Shown here: in pieces, positions 1 to 8,439 of the stretch
Layout of the letters: every line of letters starts with the position of its first letter
Numbering within the stretch: position 1 is the first letter of the stretch
Assembly (NCBI RefSeq): GCF_900091575.1
Contig: NZ_FMCR01000007.1
Coordinates: 62,001 to 126,000 of the forward strand
DNA from: Micromonospora saelicesensis
Lineage (GTDB): Bacteria > Actinomycetota > Actinomycetes > Mycobacteriales > Micromonosporaceae
DNA length: 64,000 nt
Reading direction: 5' to 3'
The notes under the pieces: model-generated
Seen by the model: the letters and a program-made list of their open reading frames with translations, nothing else
The model's database searches: none
Told to the model about the DNA's origin: nothing
Position numbers and translations under genes: made by a program

Positions 1-2235
1 GTCGACGTGGACGCCACCGGCGCTCGGCTGATCGACGTGATCGACGGCCACCCCCTGGACGTGCCGTTCGCCGCCATCTACCTGCGCGACGGCACGGCGC
101 TGCGCCGGGTCGCCTGCACCGGCGGCGACCAGGGGCACGCTCGGGCCCTGCCGGACGCCGTCGAGCTGACCGACCCGGGCCCGCCCGCGTACGCCTGGGG
201 GCTGGTGGACGCCGCCGAGGGCCGGGCGACCCAGGTGATCGACGTCGCCGACCGGCTGCCGCTGCCCGCCGGCCCGTGGAACGACCCGGTCCGCACCGCG
301 CTGGCGCTGCCGCTGCCCTCCGCCGACGAGGATCAGCCGCTCGGCGTCCTGCTCGCCGGGGTCAGCCCCAGCCGAGGGCTGGACGAGGGGTACCGCTCCT
401 TCCACCAACTGCTCGCCCAGCAGATCTCCGTGGCGCTGCGCAACGCTCAGGAGTACGAGGAGGAGCGGCGCCGGATCGAGGCGATGGCGGAACTGGACCG
501 GGTCAAGACCGATTTCTTCGCCAACGTCAGCCACGAGTTCCGTACCCCGTTGACCCTGATCCTCGGCCCGCTGACCGACGCCCTCACCGACGCCACCGCG
601 CCGTTGGCGGCGGTGCAGCGGGAGCGGGTGGAGACCGGCTGGCGTAACGCCACCCGGCTGTTGACGCTGGTCAACAGCCTGCTCACCTTCTCCAGCCTGG
701 AGGCCGGGCGGGCGCGCAGCGACGCCCGGGTGGTGGATCTGGCCGCGCTGACCGCCGAGCTCGCCGGGGTGTTCCGGGCCGCCGTCGAGCGGGCCGGGCT
801 GACTCTCGAGGTGAGCTGCCCACCGCTGCCCCGGCCGGTCGCGGTCGACCCGGTCAACTGGGAACGCATCGTCACGAACCTGCTCTCCAACGCGCTGAAG
901 TACACGTTCATCGGCCGCATCCGGGTCACCCTCGACGCCGACGACGAGGAGGTGCGCCTCACCGTCGCGGACACCGGCATCGGCATCGCGGAACGGGACC
1001 TGCCGAAGCTCTTCGAACGCTTCCACCGGGTGCGGGGCGCCCGCTCGCGCAGTCACGAGGGCACGGGCATCGGCCTGGCACTGGTGCACGAGTTGGCCCG
1101 GCTGGAGGGCGGCGACGTGCGCGTGACCAGCCAGGTGGGCGTCGGCAGCAGGTTCACCGTGACGCTGCCCTGGTCGGCGGCGCACCGCACCGCGGTCACC
1201 GGGCCGGTGGTGGACGCGCGGGGTGACGCGGCACGCGCCGCCGTCGAGGAGGCGATGGGCTGGCTCACCGAACCGGACGACGCGCTGACCGAGCCCGAGC
1301 CGGCGTCCGGGCCGGCCACCGACGAGCTGGCCGGGGCCCGGATCCTGCTCGCCGACGACAACGCCGACATGCGGGCGTACCTCACCCGGCTGCTCACCGG
1401 CCAGGGCTGGCGGGTACGGGCGGTCACCGACGGCCGGCAGGCCCTCGACGAGATCCGCCGTGATCTGCCCGACCTTGTCCTGACCGACGTGATGATGCCG
1501 GTGCTGGACGGCTTCGACCTGGTACGCCGACTACGCGCCGACCCGACGACCCGGACGCTGCCGGTGCTGGTGCTCTCCGCCCGCGCCGGCGGAGAGGCCA
1601 GCGTGGAGGGCCTGAGCCTGGGCGCCGACGACTACCTGGTCAAACCGTTCGCCGCGGCCGAGTTGATCGCCCGGATCCGGGCCAGCATCCGCCGCGCCCG
1701 CGACCGTACCCCCGCCGCGGTGATCGGCGGCGACCCGACGACTGTCGCTGCCGCGGCTCCCCCGGCCCCGGTCGGCCCCGTTCCGCCGACCCCGGTCGTC
1801 GAACCCGTCCGTGACGCGTCCGTGGTCGTGGAGGGGCCGGCCGACCCGGACGGGCTGGGCGACCTCCTGGACGTCGGATGGACCTACCCGTCCGCGCCCA
1901 CCTCCGCCGCCGCGATGCGTCGGGACGTCCGGGGCGCACTGGGCGAGCTGGACGTCGACCCGGACGTGCTGGAAGATCTCCTGCTCGCCGCCTCCGAGGC
2001 CATGAACAACGCCGTCGAGCACGCGCAGCGGCCCAGCCGCCCGGAGGTGCGGGTGCGCGTCCAGGTGGGTGGCGGCCTGGTCCGGATCTCGGTACGGGAT
2101 TTCGGCACCTGGCGGGACCGCCGGCCGGCGATGGACCGGGGGCGCGGCGCGCTGCTGATGAACGCCTACGGCGACGTACGGCTGGTCTCCACCGCCGAGG
2201 GGACGACGGTGACCATCGAGCGTCGACTGGCCTGA
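1..2235 (+). CDS. Hybrid sensor kinase with receiver and C-terminal anti-sigma-like ATPase domain (5' partial)
   Basis: The reading frame is open to the first base, so the true start is probably outside the window. Domains seen in order: a GAF-like N-terminal part; HisKA with the H-box motif SHEFRTPLTL near residue 175; HATPase_c with the N-box NLLSNALKYT and the G-boxes DTGIGI and GTGIGLAL; a receiver starting ILLADDNADM with phospho-acceptor Asp in LVLTDVMMP and Lys in YLVKPF; and, after a Pro-rich linker, a second ATPase domain of the RsbW/HATPase_c_2 type (ASEAMNNAVEHA). The first three modules suggest a cytoplasmic phosphorelay kinase. The last suggests a partner-switching output toward an anti-anti-sigma factor, which is inference. 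In this class a PAS or SpoIIE-like sensory part often lies further N-terminal, which cannot be checked here. Confidence 0.88.
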   Translation, partial: VDVDATGARLIDVIDGHPLDVPFAAIYLRDGTALRRVACTGGDQGHARALPDAVELTDPGPPAYAWGLVDAAEGRATQVIDVADRLPLPAGPWNDPVRTALALPLPSADEDQPLGVLLAGVSPSRGLDEGYRSFHQLLAQQISVALRNAQEYEEERRRIEAMAELDRVKTDFFANVSHEFRTPLTLILGPLTDALTDATAPLAAVQRERVETGWRNATRLLTLVNSLLTFSSLEAGRARSDARVVDLAALTAELAGVFRAAVERAGLTLEVSCPPLPRPVAVDPVNWERIVTNLLSNALKYTFIGRIRVTLDADDEEVRLTVADTGIGIAERDLPKLFERFHRVRGARSRSHEGTGIGLALVHELARLEGGDVRVTSQVGVGSRFTVTLPWSAAHRTAVTGPVVDARGDAARAAVEEAMGWLTEPDDALTEPEPASGPATDELAGARILLADDNADMRAYLTRLLTGQGWRVRAVTDGRQALDEIRRDLPDLVLTDVMMPVLDGFDLVRRLRADPTTRTLPVLVLSARAGGEASVEGLSLGADDYLVKPFAAAELIARIRASIRRARDRTPAAVIGGDPTTVAAAAPPAPVGPVPPTPVVEPVRDASVVVEGPADPDGLGDLLDVGWTYPSAPTSAAAMRRDVRGALGELDVDPDVLEDLLLAASEAMNNAVEHAQRPSRPEVRVRVQVGGGLVRISVRDFGTWRDRRPAMDRGRGALLMNAYGDVRLVSTAEGTTVTIERRLA

Positions 2236-2249
2236 GCGCCGACGGTGCG

Positions 2250-3008
2250 TCAGAGTCGGCGACCGCTGGCGTCGCGGGCGATGATGCCGTCCAGCCGCTC
2301 CCCCGGAGTGAGCCGCGCCGGGTCGAACCAGAAGATCAGCACCTGCTTGTCGCCACTCCATGGCGCCACTCGGGCGTCGACCTGCCGACCGTCGACGGTG
2401 CCGATGATCCGCTTGGCGGGGCCGACGAAGTAACCGAAGGTGGGCACCGGCGCGGCGAAGCGCTCGTCGTAGCCGATCTGGTGGAATCCGGCGCTGCGGT
2501 CGCTGCCCTCCACGTCGTTGACCAGGATGTCGGTGCTCAACGAGCCGTCCGGAGCCTGGCGACCGGCGGCCAGTCCGATGGACACCTTGGGTTCGCCGGG
2601 CACTGACACCGGGACGAAGTAGTAGACCCGACGCTCGGCGCCGTGCCGCAGCCCGCTGTCCACGATCTGCCCCAGCGGCTTAGGTGGCGGCTCGTCGCGG
2701 CCCACCGTCGGCGGCGGCGTGGAGCCCAGCGACTTCTCCGCCCACGGCGAGACACCGACCGACGGTGGAGCGACGGCGACCGGCGGTGGGTGCTCGGTCG
2801 GCACCGGAGCGCCGGGCCCGGACGCGCCGACCGCCACCACCACGACCACGGCGGCCAGGCCGGTCGCGAGCGTCGCCGCCCCGGCTCCGGCGACCCGCCG
2901 ACGGGTACGCAGCCGACGTCCCTCGCGCATCACGGTGGCCAGGTCGAGCACGGCGTCGGGGCGTTCGGTCGCCCGCATGGCATGGCGGAGCCGGTCCAGT
3001 TCGCTCAT
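2250..3008 (-). CDS. Membrane-anchored partner protein of the SigE-family sigma factor (anti-sigma-like)
   Basis: A 252-residue protein with a basic cytoplasmic N-terminus of about 38 residues, one hydrophobic segment at about residues 40-62 (rich in Ala and Val), a Pro-rich linker and an extracytoplasmic domain of about 150 residues. Its start overlaps the stop of the upstream sigma-factor gene by 4 bp, so the two are translationally coupled. Anti-sigma factors commonly occupy this position, with a cytoplasmic sigma-binding tail and an external sensor, but no HxxxCxxC zinc motif is present, so a classical ZAS anti-sigma is not supported. I do not recognise the external domain. The role as sensor or antagonist is inferred from topology and coupling. 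Confidence 0.7.
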   Translation of the reverse strand: MSELDRLRHAMRATERPDAVLDLATVMREGRRLRTRRRVAGAGAATLATGLAAVVVVVAVGASGPGAPVPTEHPPPVAVAPPSVGVSPWAEKSLGSTPPPTVGRDEPPPKPLGQIVDSGLRHGAERRVYYFVPVSVPGEPKVSIGLAAGRQAPDGSLSTDILVNDVEGSDRSAGFHQIGYDERFAAPVPTFGYFVGPAKRIIGTVDGRQVDARVAPWSGDKQVLIFWFDPARLTPGERLDGIIARDASGRRL

Positions 3009-3553
3009 CGACGCGCCTCCTCATCGGCCGTGCGGGGCGTGGCGCTGCGCAACTTCTCCAGCGCTCGTGAGCTGGTGCTCTTGACCGTGCCGACGGATAC
3101 GGAGAGTTCCCGGGCCACCTGCGCCTCCGGCAGGTCGAAGTAGTAGCGCAGGACGACGATGGCGCGCTCCCGGGGGCTGAGCGCACCGAGGATGGTGATC
3201 AACCAGCGCCGGGTGGTCACGTCGTCGGCCACGTCGCCACGCCGCTGCTCCGGCACCTCGTCGGTCGGGTACTCCCGCATCGGCCGCCGCCACCCGTCGA
3301 CGAGATGGTTGACCAGCGTGCGGCGGGCGTACCCGTAGGCGTCGTCGTCGTGGATCCGCGACCACGACGCGTAGGTGCGCACCAGTGCGGTCTGCGCGGC
3401 GTCCTCGGCCTGGTGGTGGTCACCGGTCATCAGGAACGCGGCGTGCACCAGTCGCGCGGACGCCGCCCGCGCGAACTCGACGAAATCCGCGTCACCCCGC
3501 GCCACCGCGAACCCTCCCCGTGCCACAGAGCTAGAGACGGGCGAGGTCGGCAA
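3005..3553 (-). CDS. SigE-family ECF RNA polymerase sigma factor
   Basis: 182 residues with sigma-70 region 2 at about residues 20-85 (FMTGDHHQAEDAAQTALVRT is typical of SigE-family ECF factors) and region 4 at about 120-172 (LSPRERAIVVLRYYFDLPEA and a helix-turn-helix ending VGTVKSTSSRALEKL). It directs core polymerase to a small stress or envelope regulon. The next gene downstream overlaps it by 4 bp and encodes a single-pass membrane protein, the usual arrangement of a sigma factor with its regulator. The start is GTG; an internal start at about residue 15 is also possible because region 2 only begins near residue 20. Confidence 0.9.
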   Translation of the reverse strand: MPTSPVSSSVARGGFAVARGDADFVEFARAASARLVHAAFLMTGDHHQAEDAAQTALVRTYASWSRIHDDDAYGYARRTLVNHLVDGWRRPMREYPTDEVPEQRRGDVADDVTTRRWLITILGALSPRERAIVVLRYYFDLPEAQVARELSVSVGTVKSTSSRALEKLRSATPRTADEEARR

Positions 3554-3643
3554 AAGGTTGAGCCCTGTGTCACATCAACTTTTCGCCACGGTCACCCGTC
3601 TTCTCCTCCGCGCCGCCGCCGAGCGACGCGCGAGGGGAGAGAC

Positions 3644-4474
3644 ATGTCGACGAAGGCTACCCGCCGCTGGGGTCCCGCCTCGATGGCGTCGCTGCTGGTG
3701 GTGGCGCTGCTCACCGGGTGCGGCCTGCCCGCCGCCGGGCAACCCGCCACCGACCCGGTCGCCGCCGGGCCGCTGCCCAACGGACCGGCGACACCTGTCG
3801 GTCGGCCGACCGGGGCCGCCGAGGTCCGACCCAGTTCCGCGCCCGTCATCCCGGTCAGCTACCCCGCCACCGGCGGTAACCGCTGGTCGGTGGCGCCCGG
3901 CGAGACGACCCCCGAACGCGCGACGGCCGGCCGGTTGCTGCGCTACCGGGTCGCCGTGGAGCGCGACATCCGGGGCCTGCCGGCGAAGGACATCGCCACG
4001 GCGATCACCACGACGTTGAACGACCCACGCGGGTGGACGGCGGGCGGGGCGTGGCGGTTGCGCCGGGTCGGTGCCGGCGAACCGACCGACTTCACCATCT
4101 ACCTGGCGACCCCCGGCACCCGCGACACCCTCTGCCAGGACGTGCCGGACGCCTACACCTCCTGCCGCAACGGTGGCCGGGTGGTGCTCAACGTGGCGCG
4201 CTGGGTCAAGGGGGTGCCGGGCTACGGCGCGACAGTGGAGACCTACCGGCAGTACATGGTCAACCACGAGGTGGGGCACAAACTCGGGTACGGCCACGAG
4301 CGGTGCCCCGGGCGGGGCCGGCCGGCGCCGGTGATGCAGCAGCAGACGCTGGGCCTGCACGGCTGCACCGCGAACGCCTGGCCGTACCCGAAGGGCAAGG
4401 CCCGCTACAGCGGGCCGGTCGGGGCGTACGACGACGCGATCCCCCGGCGTGAGGGCGCCTACTCGGCATCGTGA
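3644..4474 (+). CDS. DUF3152 lipoprotein with a zinc-metalloprotease motif
   Basis: The ATG at 3644 was chosen because GAGGGGAG lies just upstream and translation then opens with a lipoprotein signal peptide (hydrophobic stretch, lipobox LLTGC near residue 25). After a Pro/Ala-rich linker of about 60 residues comes the DUF3152 domain, ending in NHEVGHKLGYGHERC. This is an extended HExxHxxGxxH zinc site of the metzincin type. It is followed by VMQQQT, a likely Met-turn. The protein should be tethered to the outer face of the membrane. DUF3152 proteins are common in actinomycetes. The protease chemistry is inferred from the intact motif, and no substrate is known. It is transcribed away from the sigma-factor operon. 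Confidence 0.88.
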   Translation: MSTKATRRWGPASMASLLVVALLTGCGLPAAGQPATDPVAAGPLPNGPATPVGRPTGAAEVRPSSAPVIPVSYPATGGNRWSVAPGETTPERATAGRLLRYRVAVERDIRGLPAKDIATAITTTLNDPRGWTAGGAWRLRRVGAGEPTDFTIYLATPGTRDTLCQDVPDAYTSCRNGGRVVLNVARWVKGVPGYGATVETYRQYMVNHEVGHKLGYGHERCPGRGRPAPVMQQQTLGLHGCTANAWPYPKGKARYSGPVGAYDDAIPRREGAYSAS

Positions 4475-4487
4475 GGACGGCGTGCCC

Positions 4488-5147
4488 TCAGGTTTGCCGG
4501 CGGCGCTCCTGTTCGAGTCGCTCGTCCTGCCGGCCCATCTCGTAGATGGCGTTGAGGCTGGTCGGCAATCGGCTGACGTTGTCCGGCACCGGGCCGGGAT
4601 CCGGCTCCGGGCCCGAATCCGGTACGGGTCCGGGGTCCGGCCGGGGCGCGGCGGCGGCAGGAACCGGGGCCCGGCGGCGCAGGAGCAACAGCGCCAGCAC
4701 CCCGAGGACCACCACGACCAGCAGGTACGACGCGGGTGGCCAGGCATTGCGGGTGGGGTTGGCGAGCGCCGGCGGGGCGATCGGTGCGGGGGTGTGGCCG
4801 TCGCGCGGCGGCACGGCGACCTCGTGGGTGCCGGTGCCCTCCCCGGCGGTGCGGCGATCGGGTGCTGCGGGTGCGGGGACACCACCGCCCGCCGACCGGG
4901 CGGGCTCGGGGATCACGATGGGTTCCGCCGGACTGGGCCGACCGGCGACCGGTGGCCGACTCGGCGTGGTCGCCCCGGTGGGGGTGTCGCTCGGCGTCGG
5001 AGCGGCACTGGGCGTGTCGCCACCGAGCAGGTCGTCGACGATCCGGCCGACGCCGCCGACTATGTCACCGAGCGGGTTGGAGGTGGCCGACGGGGACGGC
5101 GCGGGTGCGAGGGCAAGGGTCAGCGCGAGAACGACGACGGTAGGCAT
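4488..5147 (-). CDS. Secreted Pro-rich membrane-anchored protein of unknown function
   Basis: The ATG at 5147 is preceded by a strong GGAGGTGG site and opens with a short signal peptide (PTVVVLALTLALAPAP). A region of about 100 residues very rich in Pro, Thr and Ala follows, then one transmembrane helix near residues 140-162 (YLLVVVVLGVLALLLL followed by RRR), a repeated D/E-P-G-P motif, and a charged C-terminal tail (NAIYEMGRQDERLEQERRRQ). The topology is an extracellular disordered stalk with a cytoplasmic tail. I do not recognise a family. Longer starts exist in the same frame but have no ribosome binding site. It is convergent with the DUF3152 gene, with only 13 bp between the stops. Confidence 0.65.
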   Translation of the reverse strand: MPTVVVLALTLALAPAPSPSATSNPLGDIVGGVGRIVDDLLGGDTPSAAPTPSDTPTGATTPSRPPVAGRPSPAEPIVIPEPARSAGGGVPAPAAPDRRTAGEGTGTHEVAVPPRDGHTPAPIAPPALANPTRNAWPPASYLLVVVVLGVLALLLLRRRAPVPAAAAPRPDPGPVPDSGPEPDPGPVPDNVSRLPTSLNAIYEMGRQDERLEQERRRQT

Positions 5148-5217
5148 GACGCCACCTCCGATGTGCCGATATGCCACGCACCGTATCGCATCGTGGGATC
5201 GCGTGGGTGACACCGGC

Positions 5218-5262
5218 ACACCGGGGCGGGGACGCGTCTGACGCTCGCCCCCGCCCCGGTGT
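5218..5262 (-). terminator. Hairpin terminator after the double-protease gene
   Basis: Perfect 14-bp arms (5218-5231 and 5249-5262) of almost pure G/C with a 17-nt loop, starting 9 bp past the stop codon of the minus-strand protease gene. There is no clear U-run, as is common for actinomycete terminators. Confidence 0.6.
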
Positions 5263-5271
5263 CGCTGATGG

Positions 5272-6453
5272 TCAGACCGGCAGGCCACCCACCTGAGTGG
5301 AGATCCACGATCGGATCGACGGCAGGTCGACGTAGATGGACGGGCCGGTGGCGCAGGTGGAGTTGTTGTTGCCGGCCCGACTCGTGGCGCCGATCAGGTT
5401 CCACACTCCGCTGACCCGGCGCACCTGCGGGCCACCCGAGTCGCCGTAGCAGGCGCCGGAGTTGCCGTTGGTGTTGTTGGTGCAGATCTCGTACGGGCCG
5501 TTGATGCCGGAGCACCGGCTGTCGGCCACGATGGACGTGTCGAGTTCGTTGGCCACGGCCGGGGCCGAACCGCAGCCCCGCGGGGCGCAGGTCTGGCCCC
5601 AGCCGATGATCCGGGTGGCGGTGCCGACCGCGCCCGAGGTGCTCGGGATCGGGGCCGGCGCGTACGTGACCGAGCTGGCCAGTTGCAGCAGCTTGACGTC
5701 GACGCTCGGGTGGTTCACCGCCCGGGTCACCCGCACCACGGTCCCGCCGCTGGAACGGTTGATGCTGCCCACCCGCACCGAGGACGGCGTCGAACAGTGC
5801 TTGGCGGTGACCGCCCAGTTGCCCTTGATCAGCGTGCCGGTGCAGCCGGAGACGTACACCATGAAGGGGTAGTTCTCCGTGGCCGGTCGGCCGCCGACCA
5901 CCAGCGGGCTGATGTCCGAGGCGCCGTTCCAGGTGTACGTCGTGCTGGCCGGTGCGGCCAGGGTGCCGGCGAACAGCGAGTTCACCCGGCTCGCCTCGGC
6001 CGCGCTGGGGTTCGCGTTGCGGCAGGAGACCGGTGCGCTGCTGCCGGACATCAGGTCGGAGCAGAGCCCGGTGCGTCGGTCCGGCAGGCCCAGGATGTGG
6101 CCGACTTCGTGGGTGGCGATGCGGGTGCGGTCGTAGCCCTGGTTGACGGCCGTGCGGCCCATCCAGATCCGGCCCGAGCCGAGACCGGTCGGCTGCGCGC
6201 GGGGCCAGCCGTCGTCTACGTAGATGGTGATGCTGGCCGGGGTGCCGGCCAGGAGTCGGACGTTGCTGACCCGGCTGTTCCAGATCTGCGCCGCCTGGTC
6301 GAAGTTGGTACGGAACTCGCCGGTCCGGCTCGCGTCGTAGTAGACGGTCCGGACGGCGGCGGCCGGCGTACCGGTGGCGAGCTGCATCCCGGCCGCCGCC
6401 AGGATCGCCACCAGCATGGCCAGCGCCGCGCGTCTCAGTTGTCCTCGGAACAT
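5272..6453 (-). CDS. Secreted double protease: snapalysin-type metalloprotease fused to trypsin-like serine protease
   Basis: The ATG at 6453 was chosen because AGGGGAG lies just upstream and a signal peptide (residues 1-33, ending TPAAAV) begins there. Residues 35-165 match the snapalysin (M7) fold: THEVGHILGLPD gives zinc ligands His115 and His119 with catalytic Glu116 and Asp125 as third ligand, followed by the CSDLMSG turn. Residues 170-393 form a chymotrypsin-fold S1 domain with an intact triad: His219 (TAKHC), Asp252 (VDVKLL) and Ser339 (GDSGGP). Both catalytic centres look complete, so this is a secreted enzyme with two unrelated protease activities or a protease that processes itself. 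Each domain alone is common in actinomycetes; the fusion is the notable point. Confidence 0.9.
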   Translation of the reverse strand: MFRGQLRRAALAMLVAILAAAGMQLATGTPAAAVRTVYYDASRTGEFRTNFDQAAQIWNSRVSNVRLLAGTPASITIYVDDGWPRAQPTGLGSGRIWMGRTAVNQGYDRTRIATHEVGHILGLPDRRTGLCSDLMSGSSAPVSCRNANPSAAEASRVNSLFAGTLAAPASTTYTWNGASDISPLVVGGRPATENYPFMVYVSGCTGTLIKGNWAVTAKHCSTPSSVRVGSINRSSGGTVVRVTRAVNHPSVDVKLLQLASSVTYAPAPIPSTSGAVGTATRIIGWGQTCAPRGCGSAPAVANELDTSIVADSRCSGINGPYEICTNNTNGNSGACYGDSGGPQVRRVSGVWNLIGATSRAGNNNSTCATGPSIYVDLPSIRSWISTQVGGLPV

Positions 6454-6694
6454 CGGGTACTCCCCTGCGGTCGTCCGGCGGCCGTCGGCCACCAGTTCAT
6501 CGATGCACGTAGATATTAATGTGACGGCGGTCGATGTTCGGCATAGCGGAAGCGTCATACCGGCGACGTGGACGCTGTTACCCAGCGGTTACGCCGCGGC
6601 GAAGCGCCCGTGCCGGGGCAGGACGACGGTGGCGGCAGAGGGTCACCGGCAGAGCCGCCGCGACGTGACCCCGGTACCGAACGGAGAAATCACC

Positions 6695-7258
6695 ATGAGG
6701 ATCAGGAGCGCACTGACCGCGTTGACGGTCGTCCTCGCCGGGCTGGTCGCCAGCGCCGGCAGCAGCACCGCCGCGGGCACCACTACCGGAGCGCCGTACT
6801 GCGGGATCACCTGGGGTAGTGCGGAGAAGGCGGCCGGCGCACTGAGCGGCGCCCCGCTGATCGACGTACGGACCGGCCGGCACGACTGCTACGACCGGGT
6901 GGTGTTCGAGTTCAACGGCCCGGTCGACGGTTACGCGATCGGCTACGGCGAGACGTGGACCGAGGGCGAAGGGCTGCCGTTGTCGCCGTACACCGCCGGC
7001 AGGGCGCTGCTGCGGGTCTCGCTGCGGGCCCCGGCGTACGACGATGACCACCTGGGCACCGTGCCCTACGCGGTCGGCGAGCACGTGGGGAACCTGCTGC
7101 GCTACCCGACGCTGCGCGACGTGGTGTTCGGCGGCAGCTTCGAGGGCTACAGCACCTTCGCCGTCGGCGTACGGGCGCGGTTGCCGTTCCGGGTGCTCGT
7201 GCTCGCCGGTCCCGGCACCCACAGCCGGGTGGTGCTCGACGTTGCCCACCAGTGGTGA
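6695..7258 (+). CDS. Secreted AMIN-like domain protein
   Basis: The ATG at 6695 has ACGGAGAA upstream and opens with a signal peptide (about residues 1-28, ending SSTAAG). The mature part of about 155 residues has the pattern of the AMIN-like beta-sandwich family of actinomycetes: an early CGITWGS segment, a central HDCYDRVVFEFNGPVDGYAIGY strand pair, and a C-terminal R-V-L-V-L-A-G-P-G-T-H strand. AMIN-like domains are thought to bind cell-wall polymers; the exact ligand is unknown. It is divergent from the double-protease gene, separated by about 240 bp that contain both promoters. Confidence 0.75.
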   Translation: MRIRSALTALTVVLAGLVASAGSSTAAGTTTGAPYCGITWGSAEKAAGALSGAPLIDVRTGRHDCYDRVVFEFNGPVDGYAIGYGETWTEGEGLPLSPYTAGRALLRVSLRAPAYDDDHLGTVPYAVGEHVGNLLRYPTLRDVVFGGSFEGYSTFAVGVRARLPFRVLVLAGPGTHSRVVLDVAHQW

Positions 7259-7278
7259 TCGGAACCGGCCGGTCCGCT

Positions 7279-7309
7279 TGGCCGTCCGCCGAGGTGAGGC
7301 GGACGGCCA
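7279..7309. terminator. Bidirectional hairpin terminator
   Basis: Perfect 12-bp arms (TGGCCGTCCGCC and its complement) around a 7-nt loop, in the 58-bp gap between the convergent AMIN-like and GlxA-type genes. Confidence 0.65.
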
Positions 7310-7316
7310 GGCGAGG

Positions 7317-8291
7317 CTAACCCGGCTGGGCGCGGCGCGCCGTGGCGAACCGGCGTTGGTAGGCGGCCGGGCTGATCGACAGCTTCCGGGCGAAGACCCG
7401 TCGCATGCTCTCGTAGCTGGGGAAACCGGCTAGGGTCGCGGCCTGCGTCGCGGTGTGGCCCTGATCGAGCAGCGCCCTCGCCATGTCGAAGCGGATGTTC
7501 TCCACGTAGCGGGCCGGCGTGGTGGACAACTCGTCGTGGAAGAGCCGGGTGAGCTGCCGGGTGCTCACGTTGAGGTGTCTGGCGAGTTCGGTGAGCGAGT
7601 GCTCCCCACGGGGGTTCGCCGTCACCACGTCGGTGATCGTCCGCAGCGCCGCCGAGCGGGGCGGCGGTCCCTGCAGAGGCGCGGAGAACTGGGACTGGCC
7701 GCCCGCACGCTGCATGTACACCACCAGGGCGCGTGCGACGTCGCGCGCCAGGTCGGGCCCGTGGTCCTCCTCGACCAGCGCGAGCGCCAGGTCGATACCG
7801 GCCGTCACCCCTGCCGAGGTGTACGTGGTGCCGTCGCGAACGTAGATTGCGTCCGGCTCGACGCGGCACGCTGGATACCGGGCGGCGAGCTCGTGCGCGA
7901 CCTGCCAGTGCGTGGTCGCACGCTTCCCGTCGAGGACGCCAGCGGCGGCGAGCACGAACGCCCCGGTGCAGATCGAGGCGACCCTTCCCGCGACCGCCAC
8001 CGGTAGGCGTACGGCGTCGGCCAGGTCCGCGGGCACCTGGGTGCGCGGATAGTGGTCGGACCCGGCCACCAGGAGCGTGTCGAAGGTGGGCTCGGCAGAA
8101 ACGGCACCGTCAACCGCCATCCGAACCCCGAGACTTGACGTGACATCCGCCCCGGTCGGCGACAACAGCACGATCCGGTAGTCGGCGCCGAAGCGGTTCG
8201 CCTCCTTGAACACCTCGGCCGGACCGGCGACATCCAACAACGTCACCCCGTCGTAGACGAAGACCGCGACGCGATGCGGACCGGTGTGCAT
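7317..8291 (-). CDS. GlxA-type transcriptional regulator (DJ-1/PfpI plus AraC HTH)
   Basis: 324 residues. Residues 1-185 form a DJ-1/PfpI-like domain (VAVFVYDGVTLLDVAGPAEV at the N-terminus and the nucleophile-elbow region ICTGAFVLAAAGVLDG). Residues 220-324 form two AraC-type helix-turn-helix motifs (HLNVSTRQLTRLFHDELSTT and AATLAGFPSYESMRRVFARK). The protein reads as a cytoplasmic one-component regulator that senses a small metabolite. It is divergent from an HD-domain protein and an oxidoreductase, which are its most likely targets. The inverted repeat at 8330-8360 in the shared promoter region could be its operator. Confidence 0.9.
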   Translation of the reverse strand: MHTGPHRVAVFVYDGVTLLDVAGPAEVFKEANRFGADYRIVLLSPTGADVTSSLGVRMAVDGAVSAEPTFDTLLVAGSDHYPRTQVPADLADAVRLPVAVAGRVASICTGAFVLAAAGVLDGKRATTHWQVAHELAARYPACRVEPDAIYVRDGTTYTSAGVTAGIDLALALVEEDHGPDLARDVARALVVYMQRAGGQSQFSAPLQGPPPRSAALRTITDVVTANPRGEHSLTELARHLNVSTRQLTRLFHDELSTTPARYVENIRFDMARALLDQGHTATQAATLAGFPSYESMRRVFARKLSISPAAYQRRFATARRAQPG

Positions 8292-8329
8292 GTGCTCATT
8301 GGTAGCACGCCGTTACCGACCATGAACCG

Positions 8330-8360
8330 TGTCCGGATATGAGGGATTCCTGGCCGGACA
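8330..8360. promoter_or_regulatory. Candidate operator between the GlxA-type and HD-domain genes
   Basis: TGTCCGG (8330-8336) and CCGGACA (8354-8360) are perfect inverted 7-mers separated by 17 bp, in the divergent intergenic region. Assignment to the GlxA-type regulator is inferred from position only. Confidence 0.3.
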
Positions 8361-8439
8361 AGGGCGGCGGCGTACGACGATCGGTGGGCAGCATGGAGGA
8401 CGTCAGCACGTCCGCACACTGCCGGAAAGGTCGGAGGAC

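Noticed and set aside
1531..2361. Long minus-strand ORF (276 codons) opposite the hybrid kinase
   Set aside because: It is antisense to recognisable receiver and ATPase motifs and is Arg/Gly-rich, as shadow frames of high-GC genes are.
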